Positions 6,155 through 7,461 of a stretch of DNA of 7,461 nt are shown one piece after another (position 1 is the first letter of the stretch; the number at the start of each line of letters is the position of its first letter). The notes beneath the pieces are model-generated. The model was not told where the DNA came from. It did not search any database and saw nothing but the letters and a program-made list of their open reading frames with translations. A program made the translations under genes and the position numbers. Origin of the DNA: Planctomycetota bacterium (GTDB lineage Bacteria; Planctomycetota; Phycisphaerae; UBA1845); NCBI GenBank assembly GCA_022563615.1, contig JADFMZ010000151.1:1-7461 (forward strand). The letters are read 5' to 3'.

Positions 6155-6736
6155 ATGACCGAAACGATGGAATCTGGCTTTCGTTCGCCCGTTGGTTTTC
6201 TACAATGCGGTTCCATGTGCAAGACGCTCCAACCGAAAATAGGGCGAGACGTATACCTCGCGCCGACTTCCTACGTCGGCGGCGACGTAGTGATCGGAGA
6301 TCGATCGACGATCATGCATCACGTGATGATTCGGGGCGACATCGCGCCAATTCGGATCGGCTCGCGCGTCAACCTTCAGGATGGCGTGATCGTACACACG
6401 CCCTACGGAACGCCGTTGGATATCGCGGATGACGTCGGTGTGGGCCATCGGGCGGTCGTACATTGCCGATCCATCGGAGCACGCACGCTGATCGCCATCG
6501 GGGCGATACTCCTGGACGATTGCCGGATCGGCAGCCGATGCATCATCGCTGCGGGCGTGCTGCTGCCGCCCGGTACCGTGGTTCCGGACGGATCGGTCGT
6601 GATGGGGTTCCCAGGCCGGGTGGTGCGCCAAGTTACGGACAAGGATCTGGAGATGATCGACCACGTCATCCAGAGCTATTTGGAGATTGGACGGCTTCAT
6701 GCCGCCGGTCGATTCCCGAATATCGTCCCATCGTGA
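6155..6736 (+). CDS. Gamma-class carbonic anhydrase-like left-handed beta-helix protein
   Basis: The protein consists mainly of imperfect hexapeptide repeats that build a left-handed beta-helix, followed by a C-terminal helix (about 161-180). It belongs to the gamma carbonic anhydrase / YrdA / PaaY group. The characteristic blocks are PKIGRDVYLAPTSYVGGDVV, IRGDIAPIRIGS (RGD at 60-62), NLQDGVIVH and VGVGHRAVVH. The three zinc-ligand histidines of the family are present at 81, 98 and 103, so metal binding is likely. Catalytic CO2 hydration is not assured, because many members lack the acid loop of archaeal Cam. At 193 residues it is slightly longer than the usual 170-180 because of about 20 extra N-terminal residues. 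Homology begins at MCKTLQPKIG, so the real start may be ATG 6215. It is transcribed away from the efflux genes and has no obvious functional tie to them. The protein looks intact and cytoplasmic. Confidence 0.9.
   Translation: MTETMESGFRSPVGFLQCGSMCKTLQPKIGRDVYLAPTSYVGGDVVIGDRSTIMHHVMIRGDIAPIRIGSRVNLQDGVIVHTPYGTPLDIADDVGVGHRAVVHCRSIGARTLIAIGAILLDDCRIGSRCIIAAGVLLPPGTVVPDGSVVMGFPGRVVRQVTDKDLEMIDHVIQSYLEIGRLHAAGRFPNIVPS
6201..6206 (+). promoter_or_regulatory. Possible -10 element (TACAAT) just before an internal ATG
   Basis: TACAAT matches the -10 consensus at five of six positions and ends eight bases before ATG 6215, where carbonic anhydrase homology begins. If used, it would give an almost leaderless message starting at that ATG. 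No good -35 hexamer sits 16-18 bases upstream, so the call is weak. Confidence 0.2.
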
Positions 6737-7175
6737 TCGAATAGGTGGACAAGGATAAGGTCTGCCTGCCGGTCCCTTCCAGGAATCGGTCTGCCGTCGC
6801 AGTCTCCCAATATGAAAGTTGTCGGGATTATCATGGTACGAACGCTGGTTTGGCCTTATGCTTGTCTTGGATGGTGGCGCCCCGAGAAGTGGCTCGCGGG
6901 CGATCGCACGCCGGCTGGAAAGCTCGCTGCCGGCCTGGGAAAGGCATGTTCCGGCTTCCGAGACAGGTCGTCCAGCCAAGAATCGGCATTTTCGGGCAAC
7001 GATTGCGTGCCTTCATACGTCTTTAATCAATAGAGGTGCGGATCAACGGAGAGGATTGGAGGCTGCATGGGACCGTTAAGGCTCACGAAAAGGGAAGAAT
7101 CGAACTGTGGGCTGGATGCCCGTGCGGTATTCTCACAGCCCGAACCCGTTGCGAGACTAATGGGTTGAAGTGCCT
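6737..7175. other. Gene-poor intergenic stretch
   Basis: Several short frames exist here, but none has a ribosome binding site, a recognisable motif or consistent codon use. The stretch beginning near 6819 in the plus direction includes LDGGAPRSG, superficially like a nucleotide- or sulfate-binding loop, but it lacks further support. A weak hairpin (7143-7150 with 7159-7166, one G-T pair) precedes the compound repeat. I see no tRNA and no terminator with a T-run. Confidence 0.5.
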
Positions 7176-7269
7176 AAGAGCCTATCCCAAAAAGTGTGGC
7201 ACGGGTTTGCAACCCGTGTGTTTCACCGGTTGAAAACCGGTGCCCCATAGGTTTATGGGATAGGCTCTT
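7176..7269. repeat. Compound hairpin repeat, 94 bp, planctomycete TGxQPV type
   Basis: The ends form a perfect 14-bp inverted repeat, AAGAGCCTATCCCA (7176-7189) and its complement (7256-7269). Inside are two tandem hairpins of identical design: CACGGGTTTGCAACCCGTG (7200-7218) and CACCGGTTGAAAACCGGTG (7224-7242), each with perfect 8-bp arms and a 3-nt loop. Both follow the pattern CACSGGTT-NNN-AACCSGTG. Folded as a single strand it makes a three-way junction with an outer stem and two arms. Its translation gives TGLQPVCFTG on one strand and HGLQTRAT on the other, peptides that recur in spurious small proteins from planctomycete genomes, so this is probably one copy of a dispersed element. No flanking target duplication is visible. 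Confidence 0.8.
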
Positions 7270-7461
7270 CACCGACACGAGGCGCTCCACGCCGGCCAAC
7301 TGCCTGCGGCGGCTCGACCCATCCTTTCTTCGACCGCTCCCTTGCGATACCATCTCTTGAATCGCCCCATCGGCAGTCGGCACTTCAGTGCGCCGGCGCC
7401 AAACTGCCGTGGGAACAAGCGAGAGGAACCTCTTGATTACGATTCGTGTCTTGTTTCTCGG
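7270..7461. other. Right-hand edge without a confirmed gene
   Basis: No convincing coding sequence is seen. A nested inverted repeat lies at 7371-7409 (outer arms CGGCAGT and ACTGCCG, inner CGGCACT around 7378-7395 with one bulge). After it, an AGAGGA-like ribosome binding sequence precedes a TTG at 7433-7435 whose frame stays open to the window edge, but with only nine codons available no gene can be claimed. Confidence 0.4.

Noticed and set aside
5926..6222. Minus-strand 98-codon frame upstream of the outer-membrane gene
   Set aside because: Composition is Arg/Gly/Ser-rich in the manner of an off-frame reading, it overlaps the start of the carbonic anhydrase-like gene on the other strand, and no motif is visible.
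6759..6795. Direct repeat GGTCTGCC (6759-6766 and 6788-6795)
   Set aside because: An eight-base repeat 29 bases apart is expected by chance and has no accompanying structure.
6812..7079. Overlapping plus-strand short frames, one containing LDGGAPRSG
   Set aside because: The loop-like motif alone is not enough. There is no ribosome binding site, no following domain, and two competing frames of similar length.
7083..7112. GTTCGATTC on the minus strand, resembling a tRNA T-loop
   Set aside because: The flanking bases do not pair as a T-stem, and no acceptor, D or anticodon arm can be built around it.
7433..7461. Possible 5' end of a gene starting at TTG 7433
   Set aside because: Only nine codons are visible (reading like MITIRVLFL), too few to support a gene call.

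Overview
The window looks like part of a G+C-rich planctomycete chromosome or metagenome-assembled genome. This is inferred from three things: a paired-repeat dockerin-like secretion tail at 1067-1330; a TolC-type lipoprotein with a long linker after the lipobox and a YRLIEERQ motif; and a compound hairpin repeat at 7176-7269 whose chance translation gives the TGLQPV / HGLQTRAT peptides common in planctomycete intergenic repeats. No RNA gene, CRISPR array or transposase is visible.

Left part (1-1330) is a patchwork of broken genes. In order it holds an internal piece of trmFO on the minus strand, then on the plus strand the C-terminal part of a metal-dependent amidohydrolase, the middle of an S8 (subtilisin) peptidase, a perfect 24-bp inverted repeat with an 11-nt loop, and the dockerin-like C-terminus of a secreted protein. 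Amidohydrolase and peptidase are fused in frame. The peptidase then suffers a one-base frameshift at about 911 and stops near the inverted repeat. This is either a genuine gene scrapyard or a chimeric assembly, and the sequence alone cannot decide.

Centre (1412-5922) is a minus-strand export cluster read right to left: a TolC-like outer-membrane lipoprotein, a 183-bp gap with a promoter and operator-like palindrome, a long HlyD/MacA-type membrane fusion protein, and a MacB/LolD-type ABC ATPase whose TTG start overlaps the adaptor's TGA stop. Together they would form a tripartite efflux or secretion pump, but the membrane permease expected after the ATPase is absent; the patchwork region lies in its place.

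Right part: a possible 64-codon ORF precedes the outer-membrane gene with an ATGA overlap. A divergent plus-strand gene (6155-6736) encodes a gamma-class carbonic anhydrase-like hexapeptide-repeat protein with all three zinc histidines. The last 725 bases contain no convincing gene, but hold the compound hairpin repeat and a smaller nested inverted repeat.
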